A DNA stretch of 64,000 nt from Bdellovibrio sp. qaytius (GTDB taxonomy: Bacteria; Bdellovibrionota; Bdellovibrionia; Bdellovibrionales; Bdellovibrionaceae): NCBI GenBank assembly GCA_004011035.1, contig CP025734.1, forward strand, positions 2,006,001 to 2,070,000, read 5' to 3'. Below, one piece after another: positions 23,958 to 31,299 of this stretch. Under the pieces are notes generated by a model, which ran no database searches, was not told the origin of the DNA, and saw only the letters and a list, made by a program, of their open reading frames with translations. The stretch's first letter is position 1. The number at the start of each line of letters is the position of its first letter. The position numbers and the translations under genes are program-made.

Positions 23958-24566
23958 ATGCAACAAAGTCGCTTTTTCAAAAACAAAAAAATAGAACATG
24001 GCGGAGATCTTTCTATACGTCGCCGTAAATCAAAACGTTTGCTTTCGGTACGAAATCCGTTTCACGTGACTCTAAGAAGCGAGCTCGCTACGAAGAAACG
24101 TTCTCTGCTTAAACACAAGAACATGATTTATAAAGTTCTTAACAAAGCCTCTCGTCGCTTCGGCATTAAAATTTATCAGCAAGCTATCTGTGGTAACCAC
24201 ATTCACTTGTTGGTGCGCGGTCGCCAACGATTTGCGATACAGAATTTCTTTCGTGTGGTCGCAGGGCATATAGCCCAAAAGATCCTCGAGCTTCACCCTC
24301 TTCAGCGTAATGAACTCTCGCGGGGCAATGCCCACGTAGTCGCGCAAACGAAGTACAAGCGGAAGTTTTGGGGAGCCTTGATCTATTCTCGCATGGTGCA
24401 TTGGGGTCGCGATTATTCGAACGTGATGAATTACATCGAAAGAAATACCCTGGAAGCGATCGGCTGGATTCCGTATGTTCGAACAAAATGGCGCTACTCA
24501 GATAAAAACGGGGCAATGCCCCCACCGACACGAAAAAACAGATATAGGCGAATAGTTCTGGCGTGA
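23958..24566 (+). CDS. REP-associated tyrosine transposase (RAYT, IS200-like Y1 family)
   Basis: A 202-residue single-domain Y1 transposase. The HUH motif is H81-I-H83 in GNHIHLLVRG, after the basic N-terminus. Candidate catalytic tyrosines are Y143 (ALIYSRM) and Y159 (VMNYIERN). Size and lack of a full IS structure fit the domesticated RAYT/TnpA-REP group, which recognise and process short palindromic REP sequences, rather than IS200/IS605. In support, six copies of one 13-bp palindrome occur within 4 kb, one just upstream and two inside this gene in the opposite orientation. The GGGGC-rich codons used at those copies are unlike the local AT-rich usage. Confidence 0.85.
   Translation: MQQSRFFKNKKIEHGGDLSIRRRKSKRLLSVRNPFHVTLRSELATKKRSLLKHKNMIYKVLNKASRRFGIKIYQQAICGNHIHLLVRGRQRFAIQNFFRVVAGHIAQKILELHPLQRNELSRGNAHVVAQTKYKRKFWGALIYSRMVHWGRDYSNVMNYIERNTLEAIGWIPYVRTKWRYSDKNGAMPPPTRKNRYRRIVLA
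24322..24334 (-). repeat. REP-like palindrome copy 5 (inside RAYT gene)
   Basis: On the minus strand TGGGCATTGCCCC, the same one-base variant as copy 3. It is read by the RAYT frame as part of Arg-Gly-Asn-Ala-His, a different register from copy 6. Confidence 0.75.
24510..24522 (-). repeat. REP-like palindrome copy 6 (inside RAYT gene)
   Basis: Perfect on the minus strand (GGGGCATTGCCCC preceded by G). It is translated as Gly-Ala-Met-Pro near the RAYT C-terminus. Confidence 0.8.
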
Positions 24567-24574
24567 TGAAAATA

Positions 24575-24607
24575 AAAAAGCGGCGTTATTTTATTAACGC
24601 CGCTTTT
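24575..24607. terminator. Bidirectional terminator between RAYT and clostripain genes
   Basis: A perfect stem of about 13 bp, AAAAGCGGCGTTA / TAACGCCGCTTTT, with a 6-base loop lies between convergent genes. A runs on one side and T runs on the other let it work both ways. Confidence 0.9.
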
Positions 24608-24632
24608 GGAATTTACCTTTTTTACAGATTAA

Positions 24633-25805
24633 TTAGCGAACTACTTGGCGAACTAATTCGTTCCAACCAGTGATTTTGCTAAATTCTAAATTATCATAAC
24701 GGTTCAACTCAGATGATGTGTAAGTTGGTAACCAGATTGATAAACCAGAAGCGCCTTTATAAGTTGATCCGTTATCAGTTGATAACACAACTTGTTTTAA
24801 AGCCGTTTGAGTTTGTGATAAACCGTTAATACCACGAGAAAAATCTAACGATTGAGTTTTAGATAAGAAATCACCTAAATCTACATAGTCAGAGTAATAA
24901 AAGTTGATCGAGTTATTGATCGCAGTTTTTACTTGAGCAAATTGCGCTGTATCTAAACCACGTAAACTATTTTGTAATGTAGTTAACGAAGCATATAATG
25001 CAGGTAATTTACTTAAATCAGTTGCAGAGAATGTTGTACCTGGTTTGTTACCATATACTCCACCAGCATAAGCTTTTTGATATTCTTTAGATAATAAAAC
25101 GCCAACTTCAGCAGAAGTCATAGTTGGTTTTGCCACCCATTGTTTAATGAATGGAGCGTACGGCCAACCTTCACCTGGTTCAGTTTCTTGCGAACCCACC
25201 ATGATATCAACTGAACCTTTAAATTCAGATGCAACTTCTACCATTTGCATTAAACATGCATCTGATCCGTAGATATCTACGTTGTGACCAATAATTTTAG
25301 CAGACTCTTGCATTGCTAAACCTAATTGCTCAGTAGAAATGGAGTTTCCAGTGTTATCATCAAAAGAGATATCACGAGCAGAAACTGGTAAACTTGATCT
25401 GTGCCAGCCTGAACCGTGATTCCAAACAGCTACGAAGTAATGTTTTGCTGGGTAAGTTTTTACACCCCAGTTAACGAAGTCGACTAAATTTCTGTAATCA
25501 CCCATATCGTGATTTGGCATTTCCATCACTGATGGAGATGTTACTTTACTTGGATTAGTAGATTTTAAGACTAATAAACGTTTAGTCATTTTTGAAGATG
25601 TAGATCCCCATTCAACAACAACATTTACTTTATCTGACGATCCTGTTTTTTCCATATCCTTAATGTTCATATCAGCAAACGAACTTAAGTTGTTATGCCC
25701 GTTGATGAATACTAAGAATGTCCATTCTTTTAATTCTGTTGCTTGAGCGAATGACGATGCGAAGATCGCTAATGCGATCACTAGTGTGGTTTTTAGTTTA
25801 AACAA
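24633..25805 (-). CDS. Exported clostripain-family cysteine peptidase (C11)
   Basis: A signal peptide (ending SSFAQA) is followed by a C11 catalytic domain. WTFLVFINGHNNL opens it, H130 lies in VWNHGSGWH, and C184 in YGSDACLMQM. These form the His-Cys dyad of clan CD peptidases, which cut after Arg or Lys and usually activate by self-cleavage. The start is TTG with GGAGGG 8 bases upstream. Strong TTA/GTT codon bias suggests high expression. It probably digests proteins outside the cytoplasm. It is the only recognisable protease in the RAYT neighbourhood. Confidence 0.9.
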   Translation of the reverse strand: MFKLKTTLVIALAIFASSFAQATELKEWTFLVFINGHNNLSSFADMNIKDMEKTGSSDKVNVVVEWGSTSSKMTKRLLVLKSTNPSKVTSPSVMEMPNHDMGDYRNLVDFVNWGVKTYPAKHYFVAVWNHGSGWHRSSLPVSARDISFDDNTGNSISTEQLGLAMQESAKIIGHNVDIYGSDACLMQMVEVASEFKGSVDIMVGSQETEPGEGWPYAPFIKQWVAKPTMTSAEVGVLLSKEYQKAYAGGVYGNKPGTTFSATDLSKLPALYASLTTLQNSLRGLDTAQFAQVKTAINNSINFYYSDYVDLGDFLSKTQSLDFSRGINGLSQTQTALKQVVLSTDNGSTYKGASGLSIWLPTYTSSELNRYDNLEFSKITGWNELVRQVVR

Positions 25806-25883
25806 GTTTCAGCCCTCCATGGCTTTTGGTGTTTATAAACAAATGCTTAAGTATTAGACTGAACGTAATACCAGAAATGAAAA

Positions 25884-25916
25884 GCCCAGTTCAGAAGTTC
25901 CAACTTGAAACTGGGC
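25884..25916 (-). terminator. Hairpin terminator after the epimerase gene
   Basis: GCCCAGTT (25884-25891) pairs with AACTGGGC (25909-25916), and an inner AAGTT/AACTT stem extends the hairpin. On the minus strand TTTTCATTTC follows. It separates the epimerase from the clostripain gene. Confidence 0.7.
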
Positions 25917-25957
25917 CTTGGTCTTAGAATTTTGTTGAGAATGTTTTTGAAATTTAA

Positions 25958-26836
25958 TTACAAATAGCTGCGAATAACTGACGAGATCCAACCGGAGATT
26001 GGTTTTGCAGTAAATCCAAGTGAACTAACTAGACTAAGGTTCATGAACCAATCTTCGGGCAAACCATACGGAGATTTTTCATCTGCTGAATTTGGTTCTG
26101 ATCTGACAACAGCTTTTTTATCCACTGTGTTTTCAATCGCTGACACAATATCTTTTAATCGAATGGGGTTTACTGAAGCTAAATTAACGGGACCGGTGAA
26201 ATCACTATGCCCTAAAAACAATAAGCCTTCGGCGGCATCGTCTGAATGAATTAATGAAATTTGTGATTCAATATTTGGAAAATAAACCGACTCACCGTTT
26301 TTAATTTTATCGACATAAAATTTTAAACGTTCAGTGTAATCATCAGGTCCTACCACCATGGGTAAGCGAACAGCAGTTACAGGCATATTATTTTGATTAA
26401 AGAACACGGCTTCGCACTGGCGTTTCGCTTCACCGTAATTTTCATCGCGTGATAATATTTTATCGTATTTATGTTTTTGAGGATTAAAAACACTTTCAGA
26501 TAAATTTTGACCGTACGGATAAACTGACTGTGTAGATGTGAAAATATATTTCTTGGTGATACTAGAGAAAATATCGCAAGCCGCTTGGGCTTGGTGAGCA
26601 TCGAAACAAACTTGATCATAGACGATATCCCAAGTTTTATGTTGCACAGATTTTTTTAACTTTTCAATATCATCGCGGTCACAGTTAATTCGTGTCACCC
26701 GATCTCCGAAACCATCATCAAGGTGTCCGCGGTTTAACACCGTCACCTGATCACCCTGCTTAAGTAATTTCTCGATAAGGCGTTTACCAAAAAAACGATT
26801 GCCACCGATAACTAAAATTTGACGTGCTTTTTTCAT
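25958..26836 (-). CDS. NAD-dependent epimerase/dehydratase (extended SDR)
   Basis: A Rossmann-fold protein starting ILVIGGNRFFGKRLIEKLL (GGxxFxG nucleotide motif). It has DIVYDQVCFD, the active-site STQSVYPYG, and YGEAKRQCEAVF with the Tyr-x-x-x-Lys pair. Without a signal peptide it is cytoplasmic. At 292 residues it resembles the reductase/epimerase group that includes plant CSP41-like proteins rather than GalE. The sugar substrate is unknown. It follows the histidine kinase gene by 24 bases on the same strand. Confidence 0.85.
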   Translation of the reverse strand: MKKARQILVIGGNRFFGKRLIEKLLKQGDQVTVLNRGHLDDGFGDRVTRINCDRDDIEKLKKSVQHKTWDIVYDQVCFDAHQAQAACDIFSSITKKYIFTSTQSVYPYGQNLSESVFNPQKHKYDKILSRDENYGEAKRQCEAVFFNQNNMPVTAVRLPMVVGPDDYTERLKFYVDKIKNGESVYFPNIESQISLIHSDDAAEGLLFLGHSDFTGPVNLASVNPIRLKDIVSAIENTVDKKAVVRSEPNSADEKSPYGLPEDWFMNLSLVSSLGFTAKPISGWISSVIRSYL

Positions 26837-26860
26837 CTTCGCTATTCAAGCAAAGAAATA

Positions 26861-28405
26861 CTAGTTTTTCAAACGTTCTTCTTGGCAAGGCCTCGCATCG
26901 AGCGGAATTTTGACAGTAAAAGTTGTACCTTCGCTAGCTGAGCTTTCAATAGTGATCGTGCCGCAATGAGCTTCAGTGATACCTTTAACGATGGTAAGAC
27001 CTATCCCCCAGCCCAGCTTACCGCTGGATTGAGCAGAGCGAGTTCTTGAAAACTGTTGAAAAATAGTCGACAAGTTTTCTTTAGGAATTGGTTCACCTTT
27101 ATTTTGAACCGCAATACTGACATCTACTGATGTTTGTAAAACATGAATCACCACAGGCAGCTCTTTAGCGCCATACTTAATGGCATTGCTGCAAAGATTT
27201 TCTAATAACCTGCGCATTCCACTTTCACTGAAATAACCTTTAATAGGTGCGGTATTTCCCGAAACTATAAAACGATCGCCATGCAAACTTGTTAATGTTT
27301 CAACGACATCATGAATAACCTGAGATAGGTCGCAGGGTGCAAGATCTAAAGCAAGCCCAAAACCTGAACGAATACGACTTGTATCTAATAAATCTTGAAT
27401 CATACGATCACCACGACTTGCATTAGCAGCAATGCGCTCGATCAATTTTTCGACCATCACCGGATCATCTTTCTTTAGACTCAGAAGTTCTGTCGCCATA
27501 GTGATCACCGAAAGCGGCGTACGCAGATCATGAGTCAGCGTATTGATAAACTGATCTTTCAAAATTTCAATTTGTTTTTTTTCAGTGATATCAAAAATTG
27601 TTGCGATGATTCGTTGCGGTTGATTTATCGATGCCGGAAACAGAGCACCTGAAACTAAGGCCCATAAAGGTGTTCCATCTTTTTGGAGATACCTTTTTTC
27701 GACTGTCCATACTTTACCTTCTAACGAGTCAGAAGGATTCACAATAAGAGGTTTGTTCACAACGAGATGAGCATCTTCTGGATGCGTAATTTCTGTGGTC
27801 GTTTTTTCTAAAAGTTCTTTTTCAGTGTAACCCAGCATATCGCAAAAGCGTTTATTCACTTGCATGAATTTTCCGGTCGACTGATCAACGATGGCTTTTC
27901 CTGCAGCCGCCAACTCAAAGATTGTTCTGAAAACGGCATCTTTTTCACGAATAAGTTCACGCGCAGAAAGCTCTTTTTTAATCGACAATTCAGCAAATTC
28001 ACGTGTGGCATTTGTTAGCGCTGTTTGAATAACTTCAACAATAAGTTCTCGTGGTACTCTATCTAAAGTCGTATCATTTTCTAAAGTTTCTAAAATCACT
28101 TTTCGCAATAAATGATATTCACGAACAATATGTCCGATCGTAAATTCAGTGCTTTCAACCCGATCTTCGGCATGTTCTTCTGAAACTTTCTGAACTTTTT
28201 GAAAATCTTTTTCAGAAATTTCACCCTTAGCTAAGATATCAATTAAATGATCTAAAAATGATGGCAAAGAATCGATCAGCTGCGGTTTTTCTTCGTGCTC
28301 GGCCTCTGTAAATTCGCTACGAACTAGCTTCTCCCAACGTTCGATAATTTCGTTTTTAGAATGTAAAATGCGCTTTGCTGCATCAGCGGATGGTAGATTT
28401 TTCAC
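26861..28405 (-). CDS. Sensor histidine kinase: RsbRD_N, PAS, HisKA, HATPase
   Basis: Cytoplasmic, without membrane helices. Residues 10-155 form a helical RsbRD N-terminal-like sensor (LPSFLDHLIDILA, TIGHIVREYHLLRKVIL). Residues 160-275 are a PAS domain (MQVNKRFCDMLGYTEKEL). Residues 280-345 are HisKA with phospho-acceptor H292 in LTHDLRTPLS. Residues 390-505 are HATPase, with N-box ENLCSNAIKYGA and G-box GWGIGLTIVKGI. No receiver or response regulator is adjacent, so its partner is elsewhere. The start is GTG at 28405. The leader holds a GGGGC-ATAGG-GCCCC hairpin (28433-28447). Confidence 0.9.
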   Translation of the reverse strand: MKNLPSADAAKRILHSKNEIIERWEKLVRSEFTEAEHEEKPQLIDSLPSFLDHLIDILAKGEISEKDFQKVQKVSEEHAEDRVESTEFTIGHIVREYHLLRKVILETLENDTTLDRVPRELIVEVIQTALTNATREFAELSIKKELSARELIREKDAVFRTIFELAAAGKAIVDQSTGKFMQVNKRFCDMLGYTEKELLEKTTTEITHPEDAHLVVNKPLIVNPSDSLEGKVWTVEKRYLQKDGTPLWALVSGALFPASINQPQRIIATIFDITEKKQIEILKDQFINTLTHDLRTPLSVITMATELLSLKKDDPVMVEKLIERIAANASRGDRMIQDLLDTSRIRSGFGLALDLAPCDLSQVIHDVVETLTSLHGDRFIVSGNTAPIKGYFSESGMRRLLENLCSNAIKYGAKELPVVIHVLQTSVDVSIAVQNKGEPIPKENLSTIFQQFSRTRSAQSSGKLGWGIGLTIVKGITEAHCGTITIESSASEGTTFTVKIPLDARPCQEERLKN

Positions 28406-28509
28406 CCCTAATTGAATAGCAAGAAGCAGGCTGGGGCATAGGGCCCCTTGTCTTAAGAATTGTTAAATCTCTTCTTTGTAAACCAAAGACCTGTGCTATA
28501 TTTCGGCCC

Positions 28510-28935
28510 ATGAAAAACATTATCGCTTTATTATCAATCCTTGTGATTTTCGCTTCTATAAACGCTCAAGCTCAATACACTTTTGATGCTGAACCAGCAC
28601 CTGAACAATTCATTATTTCTGGTGGAACAATCACTGAATACCAAAGCACTGTGATCTTCACGATCAGTGGTTATGAGATTGAATCTTTAGAGCATTTAAA
28701 TTCTTACTTAGCTCAAGCTTTACGTTTACCAGCTAATTACCCAACTACATTTGAAGCTTTACTTGAAGCGCTAACAAATTCATCTATCGTTGCAAGACGT
28801 ATTGATGTGGGCATTATCGGTGGCGAACATTTAAAACAAACTATTGGTGAAGAAAATCACGATAGGCTTTTAGAAGTTTTGAATAAGGCGCAAGACGCTG
28901 ATCCTATGCACTTAAGTTTGATCTACTGGCAGTAA
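28510..28935 (+). CDS. Secreted barstar-like protein
   Basis: A signal peptide (1-22, ending NAQAQ) is followed by a domain resembling barstar, the cytoplasmic inhibitor of barnase: IESLEHLNSYLAQALRLP, the core NYPTTFEALLEALTN (76-90) matching barstar's FGxNxDALxDxL segment, then a helix LLEVLNKAQ and a final strand LSLIYW. Barstar's key aspartates in the inhibitory helix are not conserved (Glu/Ala present). Export suggests it binds something outside the cytoplasm, or is a fold relative with another job. A likely promoter (TTGTAA, TATATT) lies just upstream, leaving a very short leader. Confidence 0.6.
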   Translation: MKNIIALLSILVIFASINAQAQYTFDAEPAPEQFIISGGTITEYQSTVIFTISGYEIESLEHLNSYLAQALRLPANYPTTFEALLEALTNSSIVARRIDVGIIGGEHLKQTIGEENHDRLLEVLNKAQDADPMHLSLIYWQ

Positions 28936-29005
28936 CTAAGGCGATTAAATATAATAATATTTTATTTACAGCAAATGCTATCAATTTTTAGTTAGAATGT
29001 TAAGA

Positions 29006-29020
29006 AAGGGTTTCACCCTT
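29006..29020 (-). terminator. Weak terminator-like hairpin after tRNA-His
   Basis: AAGGGT / ACCCTT with a 3-base loop; on the minus strand TTCTT follows. It is 36 bases past the tRNA 3' end. Between 28936 and 29302 I see only this hairpin, the tRNA and, near 29266, the msrB promoter region. Confidence 0.4.
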
Positions 29021-29056
29021 GTATCTAGATTAGTCAGATATAAATGAGAAAAAAAA

Positions 29057-29133
29057 TGGGGCGACCAACGGGGCTTGAACCCGCGACAACCGGAATCACA
29101 ATCCGGTGCTCTACCAACTGAGCTATGGCCGCC
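29057..29133 (-). tRNA. tRNA-His (anticodon GUG)
   Basis: The minus strand gives the acceptor GCGGCCA / TGGTCGC. An additional 5' G (position -1) pairs with discriminator C73, the hallmark of tRNA-His, and CCA is encoded. The D arm is GCTCAGTTGGTAGAGC, the anticodon loop TTGTGAT reads GUG, and the T loop is TTCAAGC. Confidence 0.97.
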
Positions 29134-29302
29134 ACTGACGAAATAGAACCAAATTTATAATTAACTTTGATCCAAATGGCAAGAATTTGGATTCAAAACC
29201 TTTAAAACGTTGTTTCGAGTGGCAAAATGTCTAAATTTTCAGCCTTTTTAGGGTAATACGCCCGTTTGACGATCTCCATTTAAGTGCTAGGCTTTATGTC
29301 AT

Positions 29303-29944
29303 ATGAAAACTTTATTTACTACCCTGCTAGTTACCCTATGTGTTTCATCGGCATTCGCCCAAAGAGCAAAGACAATGGTCAGACAAGGGTTCCCTACGCC
29401 ACCGACTTCACCAACGACAACTACGGAGACAAAAAAAGTGGAAAAATATAATCCAGAAACATGCGCCTTTCCAAAAGATGATGATGCTTTAAAAAAATTA
29501 TTAACACCTGAACAGTACGCGATCACAAAAAAGAACGGCACAGAACGTCCGTTTGAAAATTCATACTGGAATAATCATCACCCAGGAATTTACGTTGATG
29601 TGATTTCAAAAGAACCTTTATTTTCTTCAAAAGATAAATTTGAATCTGGATCTGGTTGGCCAAGTTTTACAAAACCCATCAATAAAGATGTGGTTGTTGA
29701 AAAAGCTGATTCAGCTCACGGTATGGACCGCGTAGAAATCCGCTCTAAGCGCGCTGATTCGCACTTAGGTCACGTTTTTACTGACGGGCCTAAAGATCAA
29801 GGTGGATTACGTTACTGCATGAATTCAGCTTCGTTAAGATTTGTGCCTTTAGAAAAACTAAAAGAAGAAGGCTATGAAGATTATATGAAATTATTCACAG
29901 CTAAAGAAATCACAGACGCCAAAGCGAACCCGTATAAACAATAA
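29303..29944 (+). CDS. msrB: Exported methionine-(R)-sulfoxide reductase
   Basis: A signal peptide (ending SSAFA/Q) and a Pro/Thr linker are followed by an MsrB domain with GWPSF (118-122), SHLGHVF and the catalytic C172 in [11 protein letters not shown]. It reduces Met-R-sulfoxide in exported proteins. The two CxxC zinc pairs of classical MsrB are missing ([11 protein letters not shown] where YVCxxCxxPLF is usual), and no clear resolving Cys is seen, so reduction may use an external thiol. TTGACG (29266) and TAGGCT (29288), 16 bases apart, are a possible promoter that leaves almost no leader. Confidence 0.93.
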   Translation: MKTLFTTLLVTLCVSSAFAQRAKTMVRQGFPTPPTSPTTTTETKKVEKYNPETCAFPKDDDALKKLLTPEQYAITKKNGTERPFENSYWNNHHPGIYVDVISKEPLFSSKDKFESGSGWPSFTKPINKDVVVEKADSAHGMDRVEIRSKRADSHLGHVFTDGPKDQGGLRYCMNSASLRFVPLEKLKEEGYEDYMKLFTAKEITDAKANPYKQ

Positions 29945-29946
29945 AG

Positions 29947-31299
29947 TTACTTAGATAAAGTAAATTCTTTAAAAGGCTCACCGTGAAGACTTTCTTCATG
30001 GCGAAGCATTTCTCTCATGGCATTGGCCACTTCGTCAGCTGGCGTATCATTGGTGAATGTCACAGACTTACTCGCATAATGCAGAGTCATCTTTTGCATT
30101 GCTCCGCTAGCATCTTTTGTAGTTTCAAAATTCTGTTTAATAAATTCGTTTTGAATTTGTAACCGCTTGATAGCTCCACCCACAAAATGACTTAATACTT
30201 TTTGCTGTGTTTTATTAAAGATCGGGCTCGTCGCTGCGTGTTTCTGCAACGCTTGCAACTGCAACACTGTTTTTTCAGGATTACCAATTAACATCTCATA
30301 GGGAAGCTGAAGCCCCGTGTTGGGAGGAATACCAATACCACGAAGTGCTGATTTTTGATTATCCGCCAACATCGTCCCGCCGAGTTCATAAAAGATCTTA
30401 TCAACACCACCGCGCGAGCCTTGGCTTAAACGATCAAACACCGCATGCACGACGGCCGCTGTCGATTGTGGCAGCGGATAGTTAGGCACCACCACTCCGT
30501 TTTCTATTTTTTCACTCGCATAAATTGTATCGGCAAATAAAATTTTTGCTTTTGGATGCTTAGCTTTAGCTAGCGCAGCTGGAACAACCGTGTTTGATAA
30601 ATAACTCCAGTAACCTTCATTCGGACCATTATGACCAAGATTAACTAAGAATCTTTCGCGAAACTGATCTTTAGTGATATTTTTTGTATTGTAATCACGA
30701 ATCGCAAACTGCATTCCCGGCATCTCGTGTAAATAACCACGAAGTACCGGCAACTCAGCAATGATTTCTCTGATTTCTTGATTTGTTAAATTTGGATTTA
30801 ATAAATTTGGGTATGCAAAACCTTGGTGTTTTAAAATGGCTTTAATTTCATTTGCAGCTGGCGTATTCACGACTCCGCGCAAGCTATCAAACAACTCTTC
30901 TGATTCTTTAGTTGGTTTTAAAAGTAGGAGCTCTTGAAATTTTGCTATTTTACCCACATCAGTATCAAGCATACCAAATTTTAAACCTTGAAAATCAACC
31001 GAAGCTTTTTTCATAACTTCAATAACGACCGCATTACGAGTGGCTGCAATCAAGTCTTCTTGGTGAAAAATAGATTTAATTTCTTTTGGAGCTAAACCAC
31101 TGGACTTAAGAGCCTCAATGTATTGATCAACTTGGGCTTCTAATTCTGGCGTCGTTTTACAGGTTCTGCGCTTGCTGGCTTTAAGTTCAACAGGCAGTGC
31201 TGAACCAAAAGCTGCGGCATGCACAGAGGCCGCCGGCTGAGCCGTTGCTTGCAATGAAAATACCATTAGAATCAGAAGGGGTGGTTTTATTTTAATCAT
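29947..31299 (-). CDS. Exported protein, partner of the giant secreted protein
   Basis: Not recognised. A signal peptide (MIKIKPPLLILMVFSLQATAQ) is followed by about 430 mostly helical residues without membrane segments. Its ATG overlaps the stop of the giant gene by four bases (ATGA), so translation is coupled and a joint function is likely. Local features include CKTTPELEAQVDQYIEAL, GHNGPNEGYWSYLSNTVVP, a Gly-rich SQGSRGGVDKIFYELGG, and a late MREMLRHEESLHGE. It could be a chaperone, inhibitor or co-secreted subunit of the giant protein; nothing in the sequence decides this. Confidence 0.7.
   Translation of the reverse strand: MIKIKPPLLILMVFSLQATAQPAASVHAAAFGSALPVELKASKRRTCKTTPELEAQVDQYIEALKSSGLAPKEIKSIFHQEDLIAATRNAVVIEVMKKASVDFQGLKFGMLDTDVGKIAKFQELLLLKPTKESEELFDSLRGVVNTPAANEIKAILKHQGFAYPNLLNPNLTNQEIREIIAELPVLRGYLHEMPGMQFAIRDYNTKNITKDQFRERFLVNLGHNGPNEGYWSYLSNTVVPAALAKAKHPKAKILFADTIYASEKIENGVVVPNYPLPQSTAAVVHAVFDRLSQGSRGGVDKIFYELGGTMLADNQKSALRGIGIPPNTGLQLPYEMLIGNPEKTVLQLQALQKHAATSPIFNKTQQKVLSHFVGGAIKRLQIQNEFIKQNFETTKDASGAMQKMTLHYASKSVTFTNDTPADEVANAMREMLRHEESLHGEPFKEFTLSK

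Noticed and set aside
24072-24531. Minus-strand open frames over the RAYT gene
   Set aside because: They are shadows of the transposase, which has a clear HUH motif on the plus strand.
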